NCBI GenBank assembly: GCA_963664245.1
Contig: OY760934.1
Location: forward strand, 3,224,001 to 3,288,000
Source: GCA-2711565 sp963664245
GTDB taxonomy: Bacteria > Bacteroidota > Bacteroidia > Bacteroidales > GCA-2711565
DNA length: 64,000 nucleotides
Reading direction: 5' to 3'
Position numbers and translations under genes: made by a program. Below are positions 42,788 through 51,339 of this stretch, piece by piece (position 1 is the stretch's first letter; every line of letters starts with the position of its first letter). The notes beneath the pieces were generated by a model. That model was not told where the DNA came from and did not search any database. It was given only the letters and a program-made list of their open reading frames with translations.

Positions 42788-43708
42788 CTACTTGTCTTTC
42801 TTTTTTGCCGGAGTCTTTTTTTGTAGCACCTTAATACTGGCGTTCAGCTCAAAACCAATGATAATTATCAGCGATATTAGGTAAATCCACATCATTACAA
42901 TAATTAGTGTTCCGATAGAACCATACAAAGTATTGTATTTTGAAAAATTACTGATATAGAAATTAAATGCCAGGGATAACAAAATAATTAAAAGGGTTGA
43001 AAGTGTTGATCCGGCCGAGATAAACCGGAATTTGTGTTTGCTTGACGGCCCCAGGAAATATAAAAATGAGATGGAAAAGAAGAACAAAATAACGACAATC
43101 AGGAACTTGGTGAAATGCAAAATAAGAATTTCGAGCCCGTTGTTTAATTTCAGCCATCCGGCCAGGTAATGAACCAGAGCATTTCCCGAGATTAATAAGC
43201 CTGTTGCTATAATGGCCATTCCTGACAAGATTAAAACCAGGACGAGGGAAATTAATTGTTGCTTGAGAAAAGAACGCGTTTCGAGTTGATGAGCGGTTTG
43301 GTTGAAAGCCCCGATCAAACTATTTAATCCGGAGGTTGAGAAAAACAAAGCCATAACAAACCCTGCGGATAGTAATCCGCCACGCGGACGCATAATAATG
43401 TCTTCAGCGGTTCCTTTAACGGTTTCAAAGGTTGAAACCGGCAAAATGTCTTCGAGGGTAGCAAACAGCATTTCCTGGAAGCCTTCAATCGGGATGTATG
43501 GAATAACCGTAAAAAGAAATAAAATAAAAGGAAAAAGTGCCAAAAAAAAATTAAAAGCTACTGCCGAAGCCCGCATGGTTAAGGCTCCCTGGTATAAACC
43601 TTTAAAGAAAAAGCGGCTAACTTCATACATAGTAATTCCATCAAAGCCTGGCAAAACGATGTTTTTTAACCAGGCAATAATGCGATGGATGAAACGTGGT
43701 GCTTTCAT
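42788..43708 (-). CDS. YihY/BrkB family membrane protein
   Basis: The 306-aa inner-membrane protein has about six hydrophobic segments. Family signature: RASAVAFNFFLALFPFILFLFTV and later YNTLYGSIGTLIIVMMWIYLISLIIIIGFELNA, the strongly conserved YihY/BrkB block. The tail is basic (KTPAKKKDK). Its function is debated (once called ribonuclease BN). The start codon directly follows the nadC stop. Confidence 0.9.
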   Translation of the reverse strand: MKAPRFIHRIIAWLKNIVLPGFDGITMYEVSRFFFKGLYQGALTMRASAVAFNFFLALFPFILFLFTVIPYIPIEGFQEMLFATLEDILPVSTFETVKGTAEDIIMRPRGGLLSAGFVMALFFSTSGLNSLIGAFNQTAHQLETRSFLKQQLISLVLVLILSGMAIIATGLLISGNALVHYLAGWLKLNNGLEILILHFTKFLIVVILFFFSISFLYFLGPSSKHKFRFISAGSTLSTLLIILLSLAFNFYISNFSKYNTLYGSIGTLIIVMMWIYLISLIIIIGFELNASIKVLQKKTPAKKKDK

Positions 43709-44545
43709 TTATGAGATAGCTTTAAGGCTTAAATCAAGGCTTTTGATGTGATGGGTCAGGGCGCCAACCGAAATATAATCCACCCCGCTTTCGGCATAAT
43801 CGCGGATGGTTTCCTGGGTGATCCCTCCCGATGCTTCTGTTTCAAATTTCCCATCAATGATTTCAATGGCTTTTTTTAAGTCGGCAGGGGTGAAGTTGTC
43901 CAACATGATGCGGTCGATGCCCCCAACTTCGAGAGCTTCTTTTAACTCGTCGAAACTCCTTACTTCAAGCTCAATTTTTAAATTTTTATTCTTTTCCGAG
44001 AGGTATCTTTTGGTGGCTTCAATGGCTTGTCTGATCCCCCCGGAAAAATCCACATGATTATCTTTAATCATAATCATGTCGTACAGTCCGATGCGGTGGT
44101 TTTTGCCGCCACCCAAACGAACCGCTTCTTTTTCGAGCAGGCGCAAATTGGGAGTGGTTTTGCGGGTGTCGAGTATTTTGGTGTTGGTTCCTTCAATGGC
44201 TTTTACATAACGATGGGTGTTGGTAGCAATCCCGCTCATGCGTTGCATAAAATTCAGGGCCAGCCGTTCGGCCGTTAAAAGCGATATCGATTTTCCGCTG
44301 ACTTCAAAAACAATGTCGCCAACCTGTACCGGACTTCCATCCTCGATAAACGAATTGAACACCGTTTCCGGATCAACTTGTTTAAAAACTTTTTCGGCAA
44401 TGCGGACACCGGCAATAATTCCGGCTTCTTTTACCAATAAGCGGGCTTTGCCTTTTGCATTGGCAGGAATGGTTGCTAATGAAGTGTGGTCGCCATCCTG
44501 AACGTCTTCTTCAAGAGCTTTTACTATAATTTCGTCAATAGTCAT
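43709..44545 (-). CDS. nadC: Nicotinate-nucleotide pyrophosphorylase (quinolinate phosphoribosyltransferase)
   Basis: The 278-aa enzyme makes nicotinate mononucleotide from quinolinate in NAD synthesis. Motifs: ALEEDVQDGDHTSLATI, LNFMQRMSGIAT, DTRKTTPNLRLLEK, RLGGGKNHRIGLYDMIMIKDNH, IMLDNFTP, EASGGIT. The length is typical. It shares a transcript with the YihY gene (0 bp apart). nadA and nadB are not in the window. Confidence 0.96.
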   Translation of the reverse strand: MTIDEIIVKALEEDVQDGDHTSLATIPANAKGKARLLVKEAGIIAGVRIAEKVFKQVDPETVFNSFIEDGSPVQVGDIVFEVSGKSISLLTAERLALNFMQRMSGIATNTHRYVKAIEGTNTKILDTRKTTPNLRLLEKEAVRLGGGKNHRIGLYDMIMIKDNHVDFSGGIRQAIEATKRYLSEKNKNLKIELEVRSFDELKEALEVGGIDRIMLDNFTPADLKKAIEIIDGKFETEASGGITQETIRDYAESGVDYISVGALTHHIKSLDLSLKAIS

Positions 44546-44600
44546 TTGTTAATAATCTTAAGCATTGTGAATAACAAAATTAATAATTTTCGAGTTTGGT

Positions 44601-44631
44601 TTCGGTTTGCATTTTTGCTTTTGTACTTTTG
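44601..44631 (+). promoter_or_regulatory. Candidate promoter of the coiled-coil lipoprotein/SDR/rseC unit
   Basis: TTCG (44601-44604), 19 nt and TACTTTTG (44624-44631) fit the consensus with one mismatch. The ATG at 44655 follows after a short leader. Confidence 0.4.
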
Positions 44632-44654
44632 TTTAGTTCGTATTATTTTATGTT

Positions 44655-45401
44655 ATGAAAAAAATAGTTTTTAGTTTTTTAATATTAGCCTTACTGCTTT
44701 CATGTAAAACACAGCCTCAACAACAGGAATCGGATCAGCAAAATGCTGCCAAAACCAATGAGGAATTGCAAAGCCAATCGGATGAGCTGACCAAATCAAT
44801 GGATAATTTGGATGAGGCGATGAATCTTGCCAGCCAGTTAAACGAGCGCATTCAGTTGGTTGAAAAGCGTTTTCAGGATGGGGAAATCTCGCGCAAACAT
44901 GCGGATGAATTAATTGCCTCCATCAATAAACGTTACGGAAAAGATATTGCTTCGGCTTCTGAAACAGATTTGGGGCATGTTTTTCCGGAATGGCTCGAGG
45001 CTTTGAATATTTCCGAACCCCAGGAACTGACGTATGATGCGGCAACTTCTTTTCAAACCAACGAGAAAAATCCGCAAGATGGCTATAATTCTGTTTTGTT
45101 TATTTATAATGGTTCTTATCAACAGGCCATGAACGAAGCCGACCGGATTGCAAAGGCTGCCGGAATTCCGCTGACGGAAACTTACAAAAAGGCACGCGAA
45201 GTTTCCAAACGATTGGGAAAAGAAATTACAGGAATCAAAGGGGTGACTTACATGAATTATAAACTGGGCAGCCAGGATTTCTCTGAGCCGTATAAAATTT
45301 CAATTAATGTGGATGAGAAAGGAAAATTTACCCTGAATGTTGTGGATGTAAAAACTAAAAAAGAAAAAGAAGCTTCATCGGTAATTCCAAAATCGTTTTA
45401 A
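44655..45401 (+). CDS. Hypothetical lipoprotein with coiled coil
   Basis: The 248-aa protein has a lipobox (LALLLSC), a Gln/Asn-rich linker and a coiled coil (about residues 35-90, NEELQSQSDELTKSMDNLDEAMNL). The C-terminal globular domain (about 100-240) shows LGHVFPEWLEALNI and EVSKRLGKEITGIKGVTYMNY. I do not recognise the family. Its stop directly abuts the SDR start, so they are co-transcribed. Confidence 0.75.
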   Translation: MKKIVFSFLILALLLSCKTQPQQQESDQQNAAKTNEELQSQSDELTKSMDNLDEAMNLASQLNERIQLVEKRFQDGEISRKHADELIASINKRYGKDIASASETDLGHVFPEWLEALNISEPQELTYDAATSFQTNEKNPQDGYNSVLFIYNGSYQQAMNEADRIAKAAGIPLTETYKKAREVSKRLGKEITGIKGVTYMNYKLGSQDFSEPYKISINVDEKGKFTLNVVDVKTKKEKEASSVIPKSF

Positions 45402-46106
45402 ATGAATATTGTAATCACAGGCGCCAGTCGTGGCATCGGCTATGAATTAGTGAGGAAGATGAGTAAGTTTTCCAGCCATTGTGTGTTTGCTATTTCCCGG
45501 AATAAAGAGAAACTAAACGATCTTAAGCAGTTGTGCTTAAATGAAAGCGGCTTTGAAAATGTGATTGCCCTGCCTTTTGATTTGACCGCTTTTTCGAAGC
45601 TTGCCGAGCTTAAAACCGAAATTGAAAAGCATGTCTCAACAATTGATATTTTAATTAACAATGCCGGAGCTTTGGTGAATAAGCCTTTTACGGAACTTGA
45701 TGAAAATGATTTTGATCGGTGTTTTAATGCGAACACCAAAGGGCCTTTCTTTTTAATAAAACAGTTGATGCCTTTGTTTGCGAAGAATACGCATATTGTA
45801 AATATCGGGAGCATGGGCGGTGTGCAGGGGAGTGTTAAATTTTCCGGACTTTCGGCATACAGTTCCAGCAAAGGGGCTTTGGCTATTTTAACCGAATGTT
45901 TGGCAGAGGAATACAAAGAAACCGGGGTAAAATTTAATTGCCTGGCTTTGGGATCGGCTCAAACCGAAATGCTTGAAGAAGCATTTCCCGGCTACAAAGC
46001 ACCGTTGAGTGCCGAAGAAATGGCTGATTTTATAGCTGATTTTGCGTTGAACGGGCATCGCTATTTTAACGGCAAGGTGCTTCCTGTTGCCACCACAACA
46101 CCTTAA
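45402..46106 (+). CDS. Short-chain dehydrogenase/reductase
   Basis: The 234-aa protein is a classical SDR: cofactor loop ITGASRGIGYELVRK, NNAGALV, SMGGVQGS before the catalytic YSSSKGALAIL (Tyr and Lys present), and a short lid. An Arg in the first loop and AISRNKEKL at the end of beta2 suggest NADP preference (inference). The substrate is unknown. It begins right after the lipoprotein gene and precedes rseC by 10 bp. Confidence 0.88.
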   Translation: MNIVITGASRGIGYELVRKMSKFSSHCVFAISRNKEKLNDLKQLCLNESGFENVIALPFDLTAFSKLAELKTEIEKHVSTIDILINNAGALVNKPFTELDENDFDRCFNANTKGPFFLIKQLMPLFAKNTHIVNIGSMGGVQGSVKFSGLSAYSSSKGALAILTECLAEEYKETGVKFNCLALGSAQTEMLEEAFPGYKAPLSAEEMADFIADFALNGHRYFNGKVLPVATTTP

Positions 46107-46116
46107 ACTTAAAACA

Positions 46117-46533
46117 ATGAGTATAAAAGATGAAATTCAACACCCGGGGGTGATTGAAAGTGTGAGCAAAGATAAAATTGAAGTTAATATTTTGGCGCAG
46201 TCGGCTTGTTCTTCCTGCCATGCGAAAGGCATGTGCTCGGTGTCCGAAATGGAAAATAAGATTATTGAGGTAAATCGCACGCCTGATTTTGATTATAAAG
46301 TGGGTGACCAGGTAACGGTTTATATGCGGAAATCCCTGGGTCCAAAAGCTGTTTTGCTGGGTTATTTTTATCCTTTTTTAATTGTTCTTTTAACTTTAAT
46401 TGTTCTGATTTCTGTTACCGGAAATGAAGGCTTATCGGCTTTAATTGCTTTTTTGTTGTTGGTTCCGTATTACTTTATTCTTTATAAAATGAAGGATAAG
46501 TTGAGCAAAACGTTTGAGTTTAAAATAAGATAA
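46117..46533 (+). CDS. SoxR-reducing system protein RseC family
   Basis: The 138-aa protein has the RseC cysteine set (AQSACSSCHAKGMCSV) and two hydrophobic helices (about 70-115, LLGYFYPFLIVLLTLIVLIS and LIAFLLLVPYYFILYKM). RseC proteins are linked to Rnf/Rsx electron transport, and in many Bacteroidota they directly precede rnfB. Here a DKNYY-type gene intervenes. ATG 46117 is preferred over a TTG start inside the SDR gene. Confidence 0.87.
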   Translation: MSIKDEIQHPGVIESVSKDKIEVNILAQSACSSCHAKGMCSVSEMENKIIEVNRTPDFDYKVGDQVTVYMRKSLGPKAVLLGYFYPFLIVLLTLIVLISVTGNEGLSALIAFLLLVPYYFILYKMKDKLSKTFEFKIR

Positions 46534-46537
46534 GTTT

Positions 46538-46565
46538 GGAGTTGGAAGTGCGGAGTTCGGAGTTG
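46538..46565 (+). repeat. Four 7-bp direct repeats (GGAGTTN type), upstream flank of the DKNYY gene
   Basis: The units are GGAGTTG, GAAGTGC, GGAGTTC and GGAGTTG in tandem. Heptanucleotide short tandem repeats of this sort occur between genes in several bacterial groups. Confidence 0.6.
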
Positions 46566-46591
46566 AAAATTTCGAATTAAACTTTTTAAAT

Positions 46592-47167
46592 ATGAATATT
46601 CTTTCCAGGTTTTTTATTATTTGTTTGTTGTTGATTGGTTTTTCTTCTTTAGCTCAAAAGAAGTATATTTCAATAAGGGATGGGCTTTATAAAGATCATG
46701 CCGGTAATTTTTATTTTAAAACGATTGATAAAACAGATACTGCCAAAAACACAGATAGATATATACATGTTGTTTACTCATCAGCCTTTGGTGTTGGTGG
46801 TTTAAAACCAATGAAAGATGTTGTTCATGCTAAATCTTTTAAAACATTAGGGAATTGTTATTACAAGGATAAGAATCATGTTTACTATTTCTTTGAAATG
46901 GGGGATGGTGGAACGATGAGTGTTATTAATGAGGCAAACACTAAAAACTTTAAAGTATTTGAATATTCGGTATTTGCGACAGATGGAAAATCTATATTCA
47001 GTCGTGGTCGAAAAATCGACAATGCACATGTATCTTCATTTGAACCAATCATTATTAAGAATGAGTGTAATTGGTATGCAAAAGATAAAAACAATTATTA
47101 TTGCGGATATAGAATCATGACCGAAGAAGAAATTGGCGAATTAAAAGAAATGATTAAGACATATTAA
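46592..47167 (+). CDS. DKNYY-type secreted protein
   Basis: A 191-aa protein with a signal peptide (ending SSLAQKK). The mature part consists of short repeats around a DK-N/D-x-Y-Y core: YYKDKNHVYYFF, FATDGKSIFSRGRKI and WYAKDKNNYYCGYRI, which is the DKNYY family pattern. The function is unknown; such proteins may be surface or periplasmic. It interrupts the expected rseC-rnfB order, is A/T-rich and is flanked by 7-bp repeats in opposite orientation, as if the gene was inserted as a cassette. Confidence 0.8.
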   Translation: MNILSRFFIICLLLIGFSSLAQKKYISIRDGLYKDHAGNFYFKTIDKTDTAKNTDRYIHVVYSSAFGVGGLKPMKDVVHAKSFKTLGNCYYKDKNHVYYFFEMGDGGTMSVINEANTKNFKVFEYSVFATDGKSIFSRGRKIDNAHVSSFEPIIIKNECNWYAKDKNNYYCGYRIMTEEEIGELKEMIKTY

Positions 47168-47189
47168 CTAATCCCCAATTCCTAACTCC
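47168..47189 (-). repeat. Three 7-bp repeats on the minus strand, downstream flank of the DKNYY gene
   Basis: Read on the minus strand the segment is GGAGTTA, GGAATTG, GGGATTA, G. It begins at the base after the DKNYY stop codon and is inverted relative to the repeats at 46538-46565. Confidence 0.5.
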
Positions 47190-47384
47190 TTTACCCTTTC
47201 TAAATAGCTGATTTTATGATAATTTAGAGCTTTTCTAAACAGACTTGTAAGGTTCAGTAAATCAGAGAAATACATTTGTTGGTTTTTATTATGATAATTT
47301 TTTGATTTTTATTTTATTGAATTACAGTGTTTTGTAGTGATTAACATCTTCGCCTCAAAGGTTTATTACTTGCTGATTTGTTTT

Positions 47385-47449
47385 TATTTTTGCTTCGCGT
47401 TAAAAATCATTCCCGAAAGGGTTAACACTTTAATTAAAAAGGAGAAAAC
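47385..47449 (+). promoter_or_regulatory. Candidate -7 box and Shine-Dalgarno of rnfB
   Basis: TATTTTTG (47385-47392) fits a -7 element; no TTTG lies 19 nt upstream. AAGGAG (47439-47444) lies a few bases before the GTG start at 47450 and supports that non-ATG start. The rest of the 282-bp gap (47168-47449) shows nothing else beyond the repeat flank. Confidence 0.45.
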
Positions 47450-48325
47450 GTGAACGATGTAATGATTTATGCGGTAGTTTCCTTAAGCTTAATTGGAGCT
47501 GCTGCTGCTATAGTTTTATTTTTCATAGCCCAAAAATTCAAAGTAATCGAAGATCCTAAAATTGATGAAGTAGAGGAAATTCTTCCTGCTGCTAACTGTG
47601 GCGGTTGCGGATTTCCCGGTTGCCGTGGTTTTGCCGAAGCTTTGGTGAAATCGGCCAATGAGAAAAAATCAATTGAGGGACTCAGTTGTCCGGTTGGCGG
47701 AAACGATGCAATGGCTGCTGCGGCAGGGATTCTTGGTTTAGAAGCCGAAGAAAAAGAACCTCAAATTGCCGTAATCCGTTGTTCGGGATCACGCGAAAAT
47801 GCCCCTCAAAAAATGCAATTCGACGGACCTGCAACCTGTGCTTTTGCGCACAATTTATTCTCGGGTGAGAGCGGCTGTCCTTACGGATGTTTGGGTTGTG
47901 GCGATTGCGTTTCCGCTTGCGATTTCGATGCAATATCCATGGATGAACTTACCGGACTGCCGGTGGTTAAAGATAATTGTGTGGCTTGTGGTGCCTGTGT
48001 TACGGCTTGTCCACGTGGAATTATCGAGCTTCGCAACAAAGGCAAAAAAGACCGTCGGATTTTTGTTTCCTGCATCAACCAGGAAAAAGGCGGCCCGGCC
48101 AAGAAGAATTGTAGTGTAGCCTGTATCGGCTGTGGAAAATGTTTCAAAGTATGTCCTTTCGAGGCCATTACCATGAACAACAATTTGGCTTACATTGATT
48201 ACGAAAAATGTAAACTTTGCCGTAAGTGTGTGGCTGAATGTCCGACAGGAGCCATTCACGAGTTAAACTTCCCTCCACGTAAGGAGAAAAAAGAAGAAGT
48301 TGCAGCTCAAACAGAAGAAAAATAA
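47450..48325 (+). CDS. rnfB: Ion-translocating oxidoreductase subunit RnfB
   Basis: A 291-aa iron-sulfur subunit that accepts electrons from reduced ferredoxin. An N-terminal membrane anchor (about 4-26) is followed by the RnfB cluster motif NCGGCGFPGCRGFAEAL. Four 4Fe-4S motifs come next (CPYGCLGCGDCVSAC, CVACGACVTACP, CSVACIGCGKCFKVCP, CKLCRKCVAECP). The GTG start has a good Shine-Dalgarno. It is first in rnfBCDGEA; the Rnf complex couples ferredoxin oxidation and NAD reduction to sodium or proton pumping. Confidence 0.96.
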   Translation: MNDVMIYAVVSLSLIGAAAAIVLFFIAQKFKVIEDPKIDEVEEILPAANCGGCGFPGCRGFAEALVKSANEKKSIEGLSCPVGGNDAMAAAAGILGLEAEEKEPQIAVIRCSGSRENAPQKMQFDGPATCAFAHNLFSGESGCPYGCLGCGDCVSACDFDAISMDELTGLPVVKDNCVACGACVTACPRGIIELRNKGKKDRRIFVSCINQEKGGPAKKNCSVACIGCGKCFKVCPFEAITMNNNLAYIDYEKCKLCRKCVAECPTGAIHELNFPPRKEKKEEVAAQTEEK

Positions 48326-48368
48326 GATATTCAATCAAATTCTCAAATAAATTCAGGAGGATACGAAT

Positions 48369-49700
48369 TTGAAAACATTTAAAATAGGAGGTGTTCATCC
48401 AGCTGAAAATAAACTTTCTGCGGATCAAGCCATTGAAGTTCTCGAGCTTCCCAAACAGGTAGCCATTCCAATTGCTCAAAGTTTAGGGGCTCCTTCAAAA
48501 GCGGTTGTTGCCAAAGGCGATGAAGTTAAAGTAGGACAACTGATTGCCAAAGGCGAAGCATTTATTTCGTCAAATATTCATTCATCGGTTTCCGGAAAAG
48601 TGCTGAAAGTGGATGAGGTGCTGGATCAAAGCGGGTACAAAAAGTCGGCGGTGCTTATTGCTGTTGAAGGTGATGAGTGGGACGAAAGCATTGATCGCTC
48701 TGAAGAACTGAAAAAAGATATTACTTTATCTAAGGATGAAATCATCAAAAAAATCCATGAAATGGGGATTGTTGGTCTGGGAGGAGCGACTTTTCCGTCG
48801 CATGTAAAACTGATGGTTCCCGAGGGTAAAAAAGCCGAAGTATTGATTATTAACGGTGTGGAGTGTGAACCATATCTTACTGCCGACCATCGCTTGATGT
48901 TGGAAAAAGCGGATGAAATGATGGTTGGTATTCAAATCTTGATGAAAGCTTTGGAAGTTGATCGTGCAATAATCGGTGTTGAAAATAATAAACCGGATGC
49001 CATTGCTCACTTGAAAGAGGTGGCCAAAAATTACCCGGGCATTGAGGTGGAAGCCTTAAAAGTTCAGTACCCGCAAGGGGGCGAAAAACAGCTGATCGAT
49101 GCTGCTATTGGCCGTCAGGTTCCTTCCGGAAAACTTCCCATTGAAGTTGGTGCGGTAGTGAACAACGTAGGTACAGCCTTTGCCGTTTACGAAGCGGTTC
49201 AAAAAAATAAACCTTTGCTTGAACGCGTGGTTACCGTTACCGGGAAAAAAGTCGCCAAACCGGGCAATTATATGGTTCGTGTCGGGACTTCCGTTAACGA
49301 ATTGATAGAAAAAGCTGGTGGTTTCCCTGAAAATACTGGTAAAGTAGTTAGCGGCGGTCCGATGATGGGTAAAGCTTTGAACGGCACCGATGTTCCGGTG
49401 GTTAAAGGAACCTCGGGTATTTTGTTGTTCGATGAGGGAGAAGCCAAACGTATTCAGCCAACCAATTGTATCCGTTGTGCAAAATGTATCACCGTTTGTC
49501 CCATGGGGCTGGAGCCGGTTTTGATTGCTCAATATTCGGAAAGCGAAATGTACGAAAACGTTGAGGCCGAACGCGCCATGGATTGTATCGAATGTGGATC
49601 GTGCCAGTACACTTGTCCGGCAGCCCGTCCGTTATTGGATTACATCCGTTTGGGAAAATTTAAGGTAGGTCAAATTATTAGAAACAGAAGTAAAAAATAA
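48369..49700 (+). CDS. rnfC: Rnf electron transport complex subunit RnfC
   Basis: The 443-aa peripheral subunit binds NADH and FMN: MGIVGLGGATFPSHVKL, NGVECEPYLTADHRLM, EKQLIDAAIGRQVPSGKLP. A SLBB domain (VRVGTSVNELIEKAGG) follows. Two 4Fe-4S motifs close the protein (CIRCAKCITVCPMGL, CIECGSCQYTCPAARPL). The start is TTG at 48369; AGGAGG at 48356-48361 with 7-nt spacing supports it, and no ATG lies near. Confidence 0.96.
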   Translation: MKTFKIGGVHPAENKLSADQAIEVLELPKQVAIPIAQSLGAPSKAVVAKGDEVKVGQLIAKGEAFISSNIHSSVSGKVLKVDEVLDQSGYKKSAVLIAVEGDEWDESIDRSEELKKDITLSKDEIIKKIHEMGIVGLGGATFPSHVKLMVPEGKKAEVLIINGVECEPYLTADHRLMLEKADEMMVGIQILMKALEVDRAIIGVENNKPDAIAHLKEVAKNYPGIEVEALKVQYPQGGEKQLIDAAIGRQVPSGKLPIEVGAVVNNVGTAFAVYEAVQKNKPLLERVVTVTGKKVAKPGNYMVRVGTSVNELIEKAGGFPENTGKVVSGGPMMGKALNGTDVPVVKGTSGILLFDEGEAKRIQPTNCIRCAKCITVCPMGLEPVLIAQYSESEMYENVEAERAMDCIECGSCQYTCPAARPLLDYIRLGKFKVGQIIRNRSKK

Positions 49701-49703
49701 GAT

Positions 49704-50738
49704 ATGAATTTACTTACAGTATCGGGGTCTCCTCATGTTCACGGAGATAATTCAACCAAAAAAATTATGTATGGCGTGGTATTCGCTATGATCCCGGCAT
49801 TGCTTGTTTCCATTTATTTCTTCGGATTGGGAGCGATCAGGGTAACATTAATTTCTGTAATTGCTTGTTTGTTCTTTGAGTGGGTAATCCAAAAATTCCT
49901 TATCAAAGGATCCGTGACAATCACCGATGGGTCGGCAATGGTAACCGGTATGTTGCTGGCTTTTAACGTGCCAAGCAACTTACCAAGCTGGATTTTGATT
50001 GTTGGGGCATTTGTAACCATTGGGATCGCCAAAATGTCGTTTGGTGGTTTAGGTAAGAACCCATTTAACCCTGCTTTGGTAGGTCGTGTGTTCTTGCTGA
50101 TTTCTTTCCCGGTTCAAATGACAAGCTGGCCAAAACCTGCGGTTCTTTTTAGCGGTTTGGTTGATGCTATTACCGGACCAACGCCACTGGGTCATTTAAA
50201 AGAAGAGCTGGGAACCGGCAGAACCGTGAGCGATATTGTTGAAAATGGCACAAAGATGTTCGTAAATGGATCGCAAGAACTTTACAGACTCCCTGAGAAT
50301 ATGGATTTATTCTTGGGAAACATGGGCGGTTCCTTGGGTGAGATTTCTGCAATAGCTCTTATTTTAGGTGGGCTTTACATGCTTTTCCGCAAGATTATCA
50401 CCTGGCACATTCCGGTTTCTTTTATTGGATCGGTTGTGATTTTTACCGGAATTCTTTGGCTGGTAAACCCTGAAATGTATATCAACCCGATGTTCCATTT
50501 AATTACCGGTGGCTTGATGTTAGGAGCCATTTTTATGGCAACCGATATGGTTTCGTCGCCAATGGCTCCGAAAGGACAACTGTTGTTTGGTCTGGGTTGT
50601 GGTGTGTTGACGGTAATTATCCGTATCTGGGGTGCTTACCCTGAGGGGGTTTCGTTTGCAATTTTAATCATGAACGCCTTTGTTCCGTTGATTAACAATG
50701 CGTTTAAACCAAAACGATTCGGAGAAATTAGTAAATAG
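49704..50738 (+). CDS. rnfD: Rnf electron transport complex subunit RnfD
   Basis: The 344-aa membrane subunit carries covalent FMN. Seen: SPHVHGDNSTKKIMYGVVFAM at the start, about 10 hydrophobic helices, TDGSAMVTGMLLAFNVP, GLGKNPFNPALVGR, and T160 in VDAITGPTPL, the probable flavinylated Thr (by analogy with the family). It starts 3 bp after rnfC. The covalent flavin implies an ApbE transferase elsewhere in the genome; none is in the window. Confidence 0.95.
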   Translation: MNLLTVSGSPHVHGDNSTKKIMYGVVFAMIPALLVSIYFFGLGAIRVTLISVIACLFFEWVIQKFLIKGSVTITDGSAMVTGMLLAFNVPSNLPSWILIVGAFVTIGIAKMSFGGLGKNPFNPALVGRVFLLISFPVQMTSWPKPAVLFSGLVDAITGPTPLGHLKEELGTGRTVSDIVENGTKMFVNGSQELYRLPENMDLFLGNMGGSLGEISAIALILGGLYMLFRKIITWHIPVSFIGSVVIFTGILWLVNPEMYINPMFHLITGGLMLGAIFMATDMVSSPMAPKGQLLFGLGCGVLTVIIRIWGAYPEGVSFAILIMNAFVPLINNAFKPKRFGEISK

Positions 50739-50763
50739 TTGAATTTTTGAAAAAATTATCATA

Positions 50764-51339
50764 ATGGCTAAGAAAGAATCTTCATTCAAAAACATGGTGG
50801 TCACATTGTTTATCGTAACAATGGTGGCAGCATTTGCGCTTGGAGGGGTGTACAATGTTACCAAAGAGCCGATTGAATTAGCAAAGAAAGCAAAAACAGA
50901 AGCAGCCCTGAAGGCGGTAATTCCTGATTTTGACAAAGTAGAATCGTATAAAGTACTTCCGGCCGACGGAAGTGATTCATTAACCATTAACAAAGGTTAT
51001 AAAGGTGAAACCTTGGTTGGTATCGCGGTGGAAACTTATTCTACCAAAGGCTACGATCCTACACCGATTAAAATCATGGTTGGTTTTACTCCCGAAGGGA
51101 ACTTAATCGCTACTTCTGTGATCCAGCATAAAGAAACTCCGGGGCTTGGTTCTAAAATGAGCAGTCCTAAATTTTACACACAGTTTCAAGGCAAAAATCC
51201 GGATAATTTCCGTTTGGTTGTAAAAAAAGACGGAGGGGATGTGGATGCAATAACAGCTGCGACAATTAGTTCAAGAGCTTTCTGCGATGCATTAACCAGG
51301 GCTTATCAGGTAATCAAAAAAGAAGGAGGGAACAACTAA
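50764..51339 (+). CDS. rnfG: Rnf electron transport complex subunit RnfG
   Basis: The 191-aa subunit has one N-terminal membrane helix (about 9-29) and a periplasmic FMN-binding domain. The covalent FMN site fits T167 in DAITAATISS (family motif S/T-G-A-T-x-S/T; here T-A-A-T-I-S, with Ala in place of Gly). HKETPGLGSKM is the other conserved block. The stop overlaps the rnfE ATG by one base. Confidence 0.94.
   Translation: MAKKESSFKNMVVTLFIVTMVAAFALGGVYNVTKEPIELAKKAKTEAALKAVIPDFDKVESYKVLPADGSDSLTINKGYKGETLVGIAVETYSTKGYDPTPIKIMVGFTPEGNLIATSVIQHKETPGLGSKMSSPKFYTQFQGKNPDNFRLVVKKDGGDVDAITAATISSRAFCDALTRAYQVIKKEGGNN

Noticed and set aside
45440..45916. Open frame of 158 codons on the minus strand
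   Set aside because: Antisense to the SDR gene, whose catalytic motifs are complete.
49056..49532. Open frame of 158 codons on the minus strand
   Set aside because: Antisense to rnfC; composition mirrors the rnfC codons and no start signal is visible.
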